Shown: one piece after another, positions 25,527 to 33,253 of the stretch
Numbering within the stretch: the stretch's first letter is position 1
Layout: each line of letters starts with the position of its first letter
Source of the DNA: an uncultured Verrucomicrobiota bacterium
GTDB taxonomy: Bacteria; Verrucomicrobiota; Kiritimatiellia; RFP12; UBA3636
Reading direction: 5' to 3'
Length of the DNA stretch: 35,482 nt
NCBI GenBank assembly: GCA_949285835.1
Contig: CASEAR010000131.1
Coordinates: forward strand, 1 to 35,482
Position numbers and translations under genes: made by a program
The notes under the pieces: model-generated
Seen by the model: the letters and a program-made list of their open reading frames with translations, nothing else
The model's database searches: none
What the model was told of the DNA's origin: nothing

Positions 25527-26333
25527 CTACACCGCGAAAATAACATCCAGAGCCATCATGACAAGAAAACCCGAAAGCACCCCCAGAGTGCCCGTATTCG
25601 AATGATCCCCGAGGTGCGCCTCCGGTATCAGCTCCTCCACCACCACATACATCATTGCCCCGGCCGCAAAAGCAAGCAGCCACGGCAGCACCGGCAATAT
25701 TGAACCGGCGGCAAAAACCATGCACAGGCCGAATAGAGGCTCCACCGCACCGGAAGCCGCCCCCATCAGGAACGCCTTGCGCTTGCGGAACCCGTCTTTG
25801 TAGAGAGGCATGGACACCGCCGCCCCTTCCGGGAAGTTCTGCAATCCGATCCCACCGGCCAGAATGAGCGCCGGCAACATACCGGCCGCCCCCGCGTCCC
25901 CGTAGGCGGCGGAATGCGCCGCGGCGGCAAAAGACAGCCCCACAGCCATGCCTTCGGGAATATTGTGCAAAGTCACCGCAATCATCAGCAGCGACGACCT
26001 CTTCATGTGCACCGGCACGCCCTCCACCACGTCAGACCCCGGATGGACATGCGGAATAAACCTGTCCAGAACCAGCAGAAACGCAACGCCAAGAATAAAT
26101 CCGCCGCAGGAAGGAATCCATCCGGCAACGCCGGCCTCCTCGGCCATCTCCGACGCCGGGATCAGCAAAGACCACACGGACGCCGCTATCATAACCCCCG
26201 CCGCAAACCCCAGAAATATTCGCTGCAGGAAAATATCCTCCTTTTTGAGAATAAAAACCATTGCAGAACCGGCCGCCGTCATAAAAAACGAAAAACCCGT
26301 CCCCGCCAGCGCCCACAGCACAGCATCTGTCAT
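25527..26333 (-). CDS. ZIP family metal transporter (ZupT-like)
   Basis: ZIP transporters bring zinc or other divalent metals into the cytoplasm. The 268-residue protein has about eight membrane segments, a His-containing loop (PHVHPGS near residue 94), and the paired transport motifs HNIPEG (123-128) and QNFPEG (165-170) that form the metal site. GGAGGAGG, inside the end of the preceding gene, serves as ribosome-binding site, and only one base separates that gene's TGA from this ATG, so translation is coupled to bioWF. Metal choice (Zn, Fe or Mn) cannot be read from the sequence. Confidence 0.92.
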   Translation of the reverse strand: MTDAVLWALAGTGFSFFMTAAGSAMVFILKKEDIFLQRIFLGFAAGVMIAASVWSLLIPASEMAEEAGVAGWIPSCGGFILGVAFLLVLDRFIPHVHPGSDVVEGVPVHMKRSSLLMIAVTLHNIPEGMAVGLSFAAAAHSAAYGDAGAAGMLPALILAGGIGLQNFPEGAAVSMPLYKDGFRKRKAFLMGAASGAVEPLFGLCMVFAAGSILPVLPWLLAFAAGAMMYVVVEELIPEAHLGDHSNTGTLGVLSGFLVMMALDVIFAV

Positions 26334-26334
26334 C

Positions 26335-28281
26335 TCAGCCTCCTCCCACTAAATATCCGGCAATTTTCTCCGCGGCAAAATCCAGCTCCTCATGCGTATG
26401 GGAACACATGACCGTACACCGGAGCCTCGCCGCCCCAAGCGCCACCGAAGGATACCTTATCGCCGACACCAGTATCCCGTCGGAGGCAAGCCTCCTCGCC
26501 GCCAGCACCGCAGCCTCCTCGCCGCCAGCGGGAACGGGTATTATCGCGGCGCACCTTCCGCCGCACACGACACCGCGCGACTCAAGAGCAGACGCCAGAT
26601 ACTCCGCATTCTCCCGCACGCGGCTCACCCTCCACGGTTCCGACATCATCACATCCAGCGCGGCGTCCGCCGCCGCGGCAGCGGACGCCGGAAGCGACGT
26701 GGAAAATATAAACGTCCTCGCCCTGTTGCGCACCAGATCCGCAAGCACCGCGGAACAGCAGACAAAACCGCCCGCAGACCCCAGCGCCTTGCTCAATGTC
26801 CCCATCACAAATTCCGGAGCTTCATCCCCCTCCAAACCGAAATTCTCGCACACCCCGCGTCCGCCAGCGCCGACCACCCCGGTGGCGTGCGCTTCGTCTA
26901 TCATCACCGCCGCGCCGTACCTCCGGGCCAGCCGCATAATTTCCGGCAGCGGCGCCATATCCCCGTCCATGCTGAATACAGAATCCGTCACCACAAGCTT
27001 CCTGCGCGCGGAAGACTGTGCCAGCAGACGCTCGAGATCGTCCATGCGGCAGTGTCTGTACACTGCCACGGACGCCCTCGAAAGACGGCACCCGTCTATT
27101 ATGCTCGCATGATTAAGTTCATCGCTGAACACAGCGTCCTCCCTGCCGCAGTATGCCTGTATGACGCCGGCATTTGCCGTATAGCCGCTGTTGAAAAGCA
27201 CCGCCGAATCCTTGCCCTTCAACGCCGCGAGCCTGCGTTCAAGCTCCACATGAGGAACCTGCGTTCCCGTGGTCAGGCGCGCCCCGCCCGTCCCCGCTCC
27301 CCATACGCCGGCGGCCTTTTCCGCCGCCGAAACCACCCGGCTGTCGCGCGCCAGATCCAGATAATCGTTCGAACACAGCACCAGACACTCCCTGCCGTCA
27401 AATACGCCCCTCGGCCCGGCGCAGCTTTCCGACACCGCACACTCGCGGTAAAGTCCGCTTCTGCGAAGCATGTCCAATTCCGCGACCGCATTTTCATCTG
27501 CCGTCTTCATAACATGTGAATCCGGATATGGCGGCACCCCGTCCACAACAACGCACTTCTGCTCCAGATATCGTATGGCCGCATCCAGTTCCGCTTTCGG
27601 CCCATCGTAAAAAAATATGCGTCCTCCGCGGGAATCGCCATATTCCTTGAGCTTTTCGATCCGTACATATCCCAAATCCCTCGACGCCACATACCCGGTG
27701 ACGTATCCGGGATCGTCGGACACGCAGAACTCCGCAATTATGCCGGGAGCAGACGCCGTCTTGGATGCCAGAACCAACGCTTCTGAAAAATGGTTTTTGA
27801 CAGAACTAACCCCTCCCGGATGCGCCTCCGACGAGTCCATGTTCGTAACCCGCACTCCTCTCGAAAAATCAGGTTCAAGCCGCTCCAGCGTCCTGGCGTC
27901 AAGTATCATCGCCCCACGCATCTGCCCGGCGCAGCGCAATATTTCCAGAGCTCTCCCCGGATCTGCGACGCCTGCCTTCAACAGCAGGCGGGCCGCCGCA
28001 TCAATGCCTGCCTGCGGCGTATCCGCACGCTCAGTGCGCACCTTGAGCGCTGGAATGTGCACCACCTCGCCGCGCGGCACGCTCTCCACCCGGATGTTTA
28101 CCATGTCCGGCGTGCCGCGTTCATGCGACAGCGCACGCGTTGCCAACCCGGAAACCACCCCGCATACGCCGCTTTCATCCGAAAACCTCTCAGCACCGGA
28201 TACATGACGACCGCCGGATGACGACCGCATCTTTACCGAAAACAAAACATCGCTCGATTCTGTACGCTTCAAACTGTCCAT
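26335..28281 (-). CDS. bioWF: Fused pimeloyl-CoA synthetase (BioW) and 8-amino-7-oxononanoate synthase (BioF)
   Basis: One 648-residue frame joins two successive biotin enzymes. Residues 1-250 are BioW, which activates pimelate to pimeloyl-CoA with ATP: LFSVKMRSS, GRHVSGAERF, LSHERGTPDM, MRGAMILD, RGVRVTNMD, EALVLASKT and CVSDDPGYVTGYVASRDLGY are all BioW signatures. Residues 258-648 are BioF, the PLP enzyme condensing pimeloyl-CoA with alanine: CSNDYLDLA, GAGTGGARLTTGT, DEAHATG at 462-468 and PLP lysine K498 in GTLSKALGS. The fusion would pass pimeloyl-CoA directly. The ATG at 28281 is the likely start; TTG at the LFSVKMR motif is an alternative. It heads an operon with a ZIP transporter and follows the biotin-dependent acc locus on the same strand. 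Confidence 0.93.
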   Translation of the reverse strand: MDSLKRTESSDVLFSVKMRSSSGGRHVSGAERFSDESGVCGVVSGLATRALSHERGTPDMVNIRVESVPRGEVVHIPALKVRTERADTPQAGIDAAARLLLKAGVADPGRALEILRCAGQMRGAMILDARTLERLEPDFSRGVRVTNMDSSEAHPGGVSSVKNHFSEALVLASKTASAPGIIAEFCVSDDPGYVTGYVASRDLGYVRIEKLKEYGDSRGGRIFFYDGPKAELDAAIRYLEQKCVVVDGVPPYPDSHVMKTADENAVAELDMLRRSGLYRECAVSESCAGPRGVFDGRECLVLCSNDYLDLARDSRVVSAAEKAAGVWGAGTGGARLTTGTQVPHVELERRLAALKGKDSAVLFNSGYTANAGVIQAYCGREDAVFSDELNHASIIDGCRLSRASVAVYRHCRMDDLERLLAQSSARRKLVVTDSVFSMDGDMAPLPEIMRLARRYGAAVMIDEAHATGVVGAGGRGVCENFGLEGDEAPEFVMGTLSKALGSAGGFVCCSAVLADLVRNRARTFIFSTSLPASAAAAADAALDVMMSEPWRVSRVRENAEYLASALESRGVVCGGRCAAIIPVPAGGEEAAVLAARRLASDGILVSAIRYPSVALGAARLRCTVMCSHTHEELDFAAEKIAGYLVGGG

Positions 28282-28991
28282 TCCCCAATACAACCCGCGC
28301 CTCCGGACTGCCAAAAGTCACACGTTCGCCCTCGCCGGCGGTGAGCTCCCGCACACCTGCGTGAGACACGCAGCCACAGCGCAACCGCTCCCGCATTACC
28401 GCGCCGCATCATGATTCTCCGTACGAGCCCCCACATAAAACCCCGGAGACGCCCCACGCTCTCCGCCGCCAGCTGGAACACCTGCAATGCACAGAACACT
28501 CCCGCGCCACGCATATGCGCTACACTCCGCGGTATTTTCACGAAAACGCCGGACACCGTCAAGCTAAATACAAAGCAGCGCCGAATCTGAAAAGTTGCAG
28601 AATGCAGCGTTCATACCTGCGGGAAGGATCGCAGACATGAAAATAAACGCCCAAAAGAGGCGCATCCGCATTGCCGCCACGGGGACTGGCCGCAAGAAAA
28701 TAAATGAAACATTTTCCGCATTCCCGGTAATACGGCAGGAGAGAGTTCCGCATAAATCTGACGAACGCGGCAATCCTCCGGAAAAAGATACAATGCGCAG
28801 TCTGGCGTCTTGCCTCGCGGAAGCGTTTTAACCGCACATCCCAGCGACACGTCTACGGCCCGGACTTTCGTCATTCGTTAAAAAACCGCTTTCACGGTCA
28901 CCCGCTTCCCCATGAAGCGCCGCTTCACGATGCAACGCCGCAAAACATGCGCGGACCTCCGCTCATTGCCTGCCGGTATGTGCGCATCGGG
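28282..28991. other. Intergenic region upstream of bioWF
   Basis: About 710 bp without a supported gene. Several short frames exist on both strands, including one of 97 residues that starts with TTG and runs into bioWF, but their composition is poor. No BirA-type operator (TTGTAAACC-like halves) was found. Apart from a possible promoter at 28534-28562 I see nothing firm. Confidence 0.4.
28534..28562 (-). promoter_or_regulatory. Possible promoter of bioWF
   Basis: On the minus strand TTGACG (28562-28557), a 17-bp spacer and GAAAAT (28539-28534) could start a transcript with a leader of about 245 nt before bioWF. A weaker candidate (TTTGGC, 17 bp, TGTATT) lies directly at the gene start. Confidence 0.35.
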
Positions 28992-29030
28992 TGAGAAAAA
29001 GCGGCGGAGCACTTCCGGGAGCCGCCGCTC
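28992..29030 (-). terminator. Rho-independent terminator of the accD-accA-oadA operon
   Basis: On the minus strand AGCGGCGG (29029-29022) pairs with CCGCCGCT (29007-29000) and is followed by TTTTTCTC. It lies about 90 bp after the end of the fused carboxyltransferase gene. Confidence 0.85.
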
Positions 29031-29121
29031 AGCCATTCTGCGTCATCCCTGAAACCTTACGCCCACATCCGTTCGCTCAAGTGCGCCCGGACATGGCGTC
29101 AGGCAGGAATCTACGAACAGA

Positions 29122-31107
29122 TCACTCGTACTTTACGATCGCGATCGGAGAACCCTTTTGCACTGTCGCCCCGTGCTGAGCCAGAAATTTGACTATCTTG
29201 CAGTCGCGCTCAGCCTTGATCTGATTGAACAGCTTCATTGCCTCTATGATGCACATGGGCTCGCCCGCCTTTACGGAACCGCCCTCTTCGACAAGGTTCG
29301 GCTTGTTCAGACCGCTTGAACGGTAAAACGTGCCGGAAAGCGGCGCTTCTATCGTCGGCAGACCCGACAGGTCATCCTTCTCCGCTGCGGGCGCGGCCGC
29401 GGGTGATGCAGCGGCAGGAACCGCTTCGCCGGCTGTATTCAGGAGGGGCGCAGGAGCGGCTCCCGCACTGTCATCGCGCAGAGAGATGGCCACATCGCTT
29501 CTCCTCACGGTAAGCTCCGTGATTCCGAGCTGCTTAACTGTCGCCATAAGCCCCTCTATGGCGGCATAATCCGACTGCGCCATTATCGGCCTGGCGGGAG
29601 CTCCGCTGTCGCCGCGTGCTTCCCTGCGGCGCTTTTCGAGTTCCTCGTCCGCCGGGATTGGAGGCCTGTCGCCGGGTGCAGTGTCGCGCCATTTGAAATA
29701 GGCGAGAGCGGGCTCCGGGAAGAGGCAGAAAGACATGATGTCTTCCTCGTTTTTGATAAGGTTCGGATCCACGCTATCCACGCATCCCGGCAGTTCAGGC
29801 TTGAGCAGATCCGCAGGACGGCATGTTATCGCCTTCTCCTTACCGAGAATCATCTTCTTGAGTTTCGGATCTATAGGCGCAGGAGACCGCCCGTAAAGCC
29901 CCTTAACGTAGTTTCTGGTCTCCTGCGTGACCATTTCGTACCGTTTGCCGGAAAGCACGTTCAAGACGGACTGCACACCGACGATCTGACTCGTTGGCGT
30001 AACCAGCGGAGGATATCCCATATCCGCCCGCACGTTCGGCAGTTCCTTGAGCACTTCGTCAAGCCTGTCCAGGGCTCCCTGCTGCGAAAGCTGGGACCGA
30101 AGATTGGAAATCATTCCTCCAGGTATATTGTGAACCAGAATCTCCGGGTCGATAATCGAAGACATCTTATGCGACGGTTCGCGTGCGGGCCTGAGCTTGA
30201 GGAAGTACGCGCAGATCTTGCGCAGGGCCTCTCTGTCTATGTTTGCGTTGAACTTCGTTTCGTCGAATATCGAAAGCATCGTCTCTATCGGCGGCTGTGA
30301 AGAGAAGCCGGCCATGGAGGAGATGGCGCAGTCGATCGCCCCCGCCCCGGCAAGCACGCCCTCAACATATGTCGAGACCGCCATTCCGCTGGTGGCGTGG
30401 GAGTGTATCTGCACCGGCACTTTCACATTCGCTACAAGAGCCGTCACAAGCCTGCTCGCTGCCAGAGGCGAGAGGATTCCGGCCATGTCCTTGATGCAGA
30501 TGGAATCAACGCCCATCTGTTCCTGTTCTCTGGCGATCTCCACATACTTGTCGATCGTGTGCACAGGGCTTATCGTGTAGCATATCGTTCCCTGTGCGTG
30601 CGCCCCGTATTTCTTGATGTACTGGATCGACTTCTCCAGATTGCGGTTGTCGTTCAGCGCGTCGAACGTACGGAAGATATCAACCCCATTCTGCACCGCC
30701 AGAGCAATGAATCTCTCAAGAAGGTCGTCGGCATAATTGCGGTACCCCAAAATATTCTGCCCGCGGATGAGCATTTGAAGCGGCGTATTGTGCGTGTGAG
30801 ACTTGATCTGACGAAGGCGCTCCCATGGATTTTCCCGAAGGAATCTCAGGCAGACGTCAAATGTCGCGCCGCCCCAGCACTCCAGAGAATAAAACCCGGC
30901 GTTGTCCATCACATCGATAATCTCCATGATATCGGATGTGCGAAGCCTCGTGGCCCACAGCGACTGATGAGCATCGCGGAGCGTGGTGTCCGTAATCCTC
31001 AGCGGCACACGCTCGCCGGCAGACGACGGCGCTGCTTCCGCCACCGACTGCACCGTATCTGCAGCCCTGTCCGCTTTAGTCTTCTTTGAGGTCTGTGTCT
31101 TCTTCAT
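29122..31107 (-). CDS. Carboxyltransferase (OadA/PycB/transcarboxylase 5S type) fused to AccB-like biotin carrier
   Basis: The 661-residue protein has two parts. Residues 34-480 are a TIM-barrel carboxyltransferase acting on oxaloacetate/pyruvate: ITDTTLRDAHQSLWATR with metal ligand D40, ECWGGATFD, NPWERL, the carbamylated lysine K206 in SICIKDMAGIL and metal ligands H235/H237 in IHSHATSG. Residues 510-661 look like acetyl-CoA carboxylase carrier AccB rather than the usual short OadA tail: a helix ending GITELTVRRSDVAISL, an Ala/Pro linker, and EAPLSGTFYRSS followed by CIIEAMKLFNQI with biotinyl lysine K625. AAAGGAG supports the ATG at 31107. It is co-transcribed 13 bp after accA. Oxaloacetate decarboxylase alpha or pyruvate carboxylase B are the alternatives; no Na-pump subunit is adjacent. 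Confidence 0.92.
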   Translation of the reverse strand: MKKTQTSKKTKADRAADTVQSVAEAAPSSAGERVPLRITDTTLRDAHQSLWATRLRTSDIMEIIDVMDNAGFYSLECWGGATFDVCLRFLRENPWERLRQIKSHTHNTPLQMLIRGQNILGYRNYADDLLERFIALAVQNGVDIFRTFDALNDNRNLEKSIQYIKKYGAHAQGTICYTISPVHTIDKYVEIAREQEQMGVDSICIKDMAGILSPLAASRLVTALVANVKVPVQIHSHATSGMAVSTYVEGVLAGAGAIDCAISSMAGFSSQPPIETMLSIFDETKFNANIDREALRKICAYFLKLRPAREPSHKMSSIIDPEILVHNIPGGMISNLRSQLSQQGALDRLDEVLKELPNVRADMGYPPLVTPTSQIVGVQSVLNVLSGKRYEMVTQETRNYVKGLYGRSPAPIDPKLKKMILGKEKAITCRPADLLKPELPGCVDSVDPNLIKNEEDIMSFCLFPEPALAYFKWRDTAPGDRPPIPADEELEKRRREARGDSGAPARPIMAQSDYAAIEGLMATVKQLGITELTVRRSDVAISLRDDSAGAAPAPLLNTAGEAVPAAASPAAAPAAEKDDLSGLPTIEAPLSGTFYRSSGLNKPNLVEEGGSVKAGEPMCIIEAMKLFNQIKAERDCKIVKFLAQHGATVQKGSPIAIVKYE

Positions 31108-31120
31108 TATTGGACTCCTT

Positions 31121-32077
31121 TCAAATTCTTTCCTGAACAAAACGGCCGATAGACGCGTACTTCTTGTAGCGGGCGTCCAGCATCCTTGATTTCGAAACAG
31201 AACATATCGCCTGAAGATGAGACAGGATCGCCTGCCGCACGGCGACGACCATGCCGTCCGGATCACTGTGCGCCCCCCCGATAGGCTCCGGGATTATACC
31301 GTCTATTATCTTCAGTCCGAGCAAATCATGCGAGGTCAGTTTGAGCGCTGCGGCGGCTTCAGGCGCCTTCGTGCCGTCCCGCCACAGAATCGACGCGCAC
31401 CCCTCCGGGGATATCACGGAAAAAATCGCGTTTTCGAGCATCAGAATCCTGTCTCCCACCGCGATTCCAAGCGCCCCGCCGGAACCTCCTTCGCCGGTGA
31501 CGATCGAGAGAATCGGCGTCTCCAGCGCGGCCATCTCCATAAGATTGCGTCCGATTGCCTCCGCCTGACCGCGGGCCTCAGCTTCCATACCCGGGAACGC
31601 TCCCGCGGTATCGATCATCGTCACAACTGGAAGACCCCACTTCTCCGCCAGATGCATTGCACGCATGGCCTTACGGTACCCTTCTGGATTCGCCATTCCG
31701 AAGTTGTACTTGATGTTCTCCTCCGTGTTGTCGCCCTTGCGGTGCCCTATTAGCATAAACTTCGTCTTAGCAATTCTGGCGAAACCGCAAAGCATCGCCG
31801 GATCGTCCCCGTACACGCGGTCTCCGTGTATCTCCACGAAGTCGTCGCACATACCATGCGCATAGCGGTCGATCGTGGGGCGTCCCGGATGACGGGCCAC
31901 CTGCACCCTGTCCCACGGCGTCAAAGAAGAATAAACTCTCGCGGTTTCCGTCGCAAGTTTACGGCGCAGCTCAGCAATTCTGGCAGATGCGGCCGCATCT
32001 CCCTTCATGCTCTTCTGCTCCAAAACGGCTATCGTTTCCCTTATGTTCTCCAAATCGGATTCAAATTCAAAAGCCAT
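31121..32077 (-). CDS. accA: Acetyl-CoA carboxylase carboxyltransferase subunit alpha
   Basis: AccA and AccD form the tetramer that moves CO2 from carboxybiotin to acetyl-CoA, giving malonyl-CoA for fatty-acid synthesis. The 318 residues match the usual length. Signatures are the N-terminal coiled region, DRVQVARHPGRP, FGMANPEGYRKAMR, IDTAGAFPG, TGEGGSGGALGIAVGDR and SVISPEGCASILW, which build the CoA and biotin sites. GAGGAGG precedes the ATG. It lies 13 bp after accD and 13 bp before the carboxyltransferase/biotin-carrier fusion, so all three gene products are probably made together. Confidence 0.96.
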   Translation of the reverse strand: MAFEFESDLENIRETIAVLEQKSMKGDAAASARIAELRRKLATETARVYSSLTPWDRVQVARHPGRPTIDRYAHGMCDDFVEIHGDRVYGDDPAMLCGFARIAKTKFMLIGHRKGDNTEENIKYNFGMANPEGYRKAMRAMHLAEKWGLPVVTMIDTAGAFPGMEAEARGQAEAIGRNLMEMAALETPILSIVTGEGGSGGALGIAVGDRILMLENAIFSVISPEGCASILWRDGTKAPEAAAALKLTSHDLLGLKIIDGIIPEPIGGAHSDPDGMVVAVRQAILSHLQAICSVSKSRMLDARYKKYASIGRFVQERI

Positions 32078-32090
32078 GACAAAATCCTCC

Positions 32091-32921
32091 TCACTTGGAC
32101 TGACGGTACGACAGAAGATTCGACAAAAACGCCTTCATTTCCGACCGGTTCACTATGTGGTCCACAAACCCGTGAGCCTCAAGATACTCCGCCGTCTGAA
32201 AATCCTTGGGCAGCTTCTGCTTGATAGTTTGCTCAATCACACGGCGCCCGGCGAATCCGATCAGCGTGCCCGGCTCCGCGATGTTCACATCCCCGATCAT
32301 AGCAAAACTCGCCGAAACGCCGCCTGTGGTAGGATCGGTCAGAATCGAAATATACGGCAGCCCCGCCTTCTGAAGCTTTGACAGCGCCGCACAGGTCTTC
32401 GCCATCTGCATAAGAGATACCACGCCCTCGTGCATACGGGCGCCTCCCGACGCCGACACCATGACGAAAGCGCGCCTGAACCTGATCGCGTGCTCTATCG
32501 CCAACCGGATTTTTTCGCCGGTTCCGCTCGCAAGACTCCCTCCAAGGAACCTGAAATCCATTACGGCAATCACAAGCCTCACCTGCCCTATGTTGCCGCT
32601 TCCCGTAACTACGGACTCGCTCATCCCAAGCTTCGACACCGTAGCTTTTGCCTTCTCCGCATAGGGCCCTTTTGCATCCTGAAAGTTGAGCGGATCAGAC
32701 GGCACAATCTCCTGTCCGAACTCGCGGAAGGTCCCCGCGTCTATCAGCAGATTGATGCGCTCGCGGCAGTCCAGCCTGTCGTGGTGATTGCACTTGGGAC
32801 AAACCTTCAGATTGCGTGCCCATTCGTCCTTAAGGACATGTACCTTGCAGGCCGGACAGACCTGCCAGATGTCTTCCGGCAGAGCATGCCTGCTCTCGTC
32901 GCTCTTTGTAAACCAGCCCAT
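32091..32921 (-). CDS. accD: Acetyl-CoA carboxylase carboxyltransferase subunit beta
   Basis: AccD is the zinc-containing partner of AccA. The 276-residue protein has the N-terminal zinc ribbon (CPAC and CPKC pairs within the first 50 residues). The crotonase-like core shows SASGGARMHEG, TDPTTGGVSASFAMIGD and IGFAGRRVIEQT. The ATG at 32921 (MGWFTKSDE) is preferred because a GAGGAA site lies in front of it; an in-frame ATG at 32936 would add five residues but lacks a site. It is the first gene of the operon, with a promoter about 110 bp upstream and two direct repeats in the leader. Confidence 0.95.
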   Translation of the reverse strand: MGWFTKSDESRHALPEDIWQVCPACKVHVLKDEWARNLKVCPKCNHHDRLDCRERINLLIDAGTFREFGQEIVPSDPLNFQDAKGPYAEKAKATVSKLGMSESVVTGSGNIGQVRLVIAVMDFRFLGGSLASGTGEKIRLAIEHAIRFRRAFVMVSASGGARMHEGVVSLMQMAKTCAALSKLQKAGLPYISILTDPTTGGVSASFAMIGDVNIAEPGTLIGFAGRRVIEQTIKQKLPKDFQTAEYLEAHGFVDHIVNRSEMKAFLSNLLSYRQSK

Positions 32922-32946
32922 ATCGAATTTCCTCATAACACGCAGA

Positions 32947-33002
32947 ACGCCTTCTGTGACGGTTCCGGTGGTCAGTTTTGTTTCAACATTACGCCTTCTG
33001 TG
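32947..33002 (-). repeat. Two 12-bp direct repeats in the accD leader
   Basis: On the plus strand ACGCCTTCTGTG occurs at 32947-32958 and again at 32991-33002, a spacing of 44 bp. Both copies lie between the promoter at 33029-33058 and accD, hence in the transcribed leader. They may bind a regulator of fatty-acid synthesis or act in the RNA. Confidence 0.6.
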
Positions 33003-33028
33003 GCAAACTCGGCCCTGGAGAGTTGCTG

Positions 33029-33058
33029 ATTATGCCACGCAACAGTCCGTCTCCGCAA
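33029..33058 (-). promoter_or_regulatory. Probable promoter of the accD-accA-oadA operon
   Basis: On the minus strand TTGCGG (33058-33053), an 18-bp spacer and CATAAT (33034-33029) lie about 110 bp before accD. The -10 box is strong and the -35 box weak, as in the promoter at 4052. The gap to mutS (33059-33253) holds A/T runs but no supported gene. Confidence 0.55.
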
Positions 33059-33253
33059 GCCTAATCGAAAAAAAAATAAAAAAGTCGGCGCATTTATTTC
33101 AAAAACCCGAGCTACTTCTTTTCACTTTTCTCCGGAGCGCCACCATGGATCCGGCAAAGCCGCCCGCGTGCATTCTATGGCGCGCGCCGCCGTACCGCCG
33201 CAGGAACGCCGCCGGTTCTGCAGGCCCGAGCCCCGCCGGAGACACGGCCGAGG

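Noticed and set aside
28269..28562. 97-residue minus-strand frame upstream of bioWF
   Set aside because: It starts with TTG, has no ribosome-binding site, overlaps bioWF and has an Arg/Gly-rich nonsense-like C-terminus.
33059..33110. Terminator of mutS in the A/T runs
   Set aside because: The T-runs on the minus strand are not preceded by a convincing hairpin.
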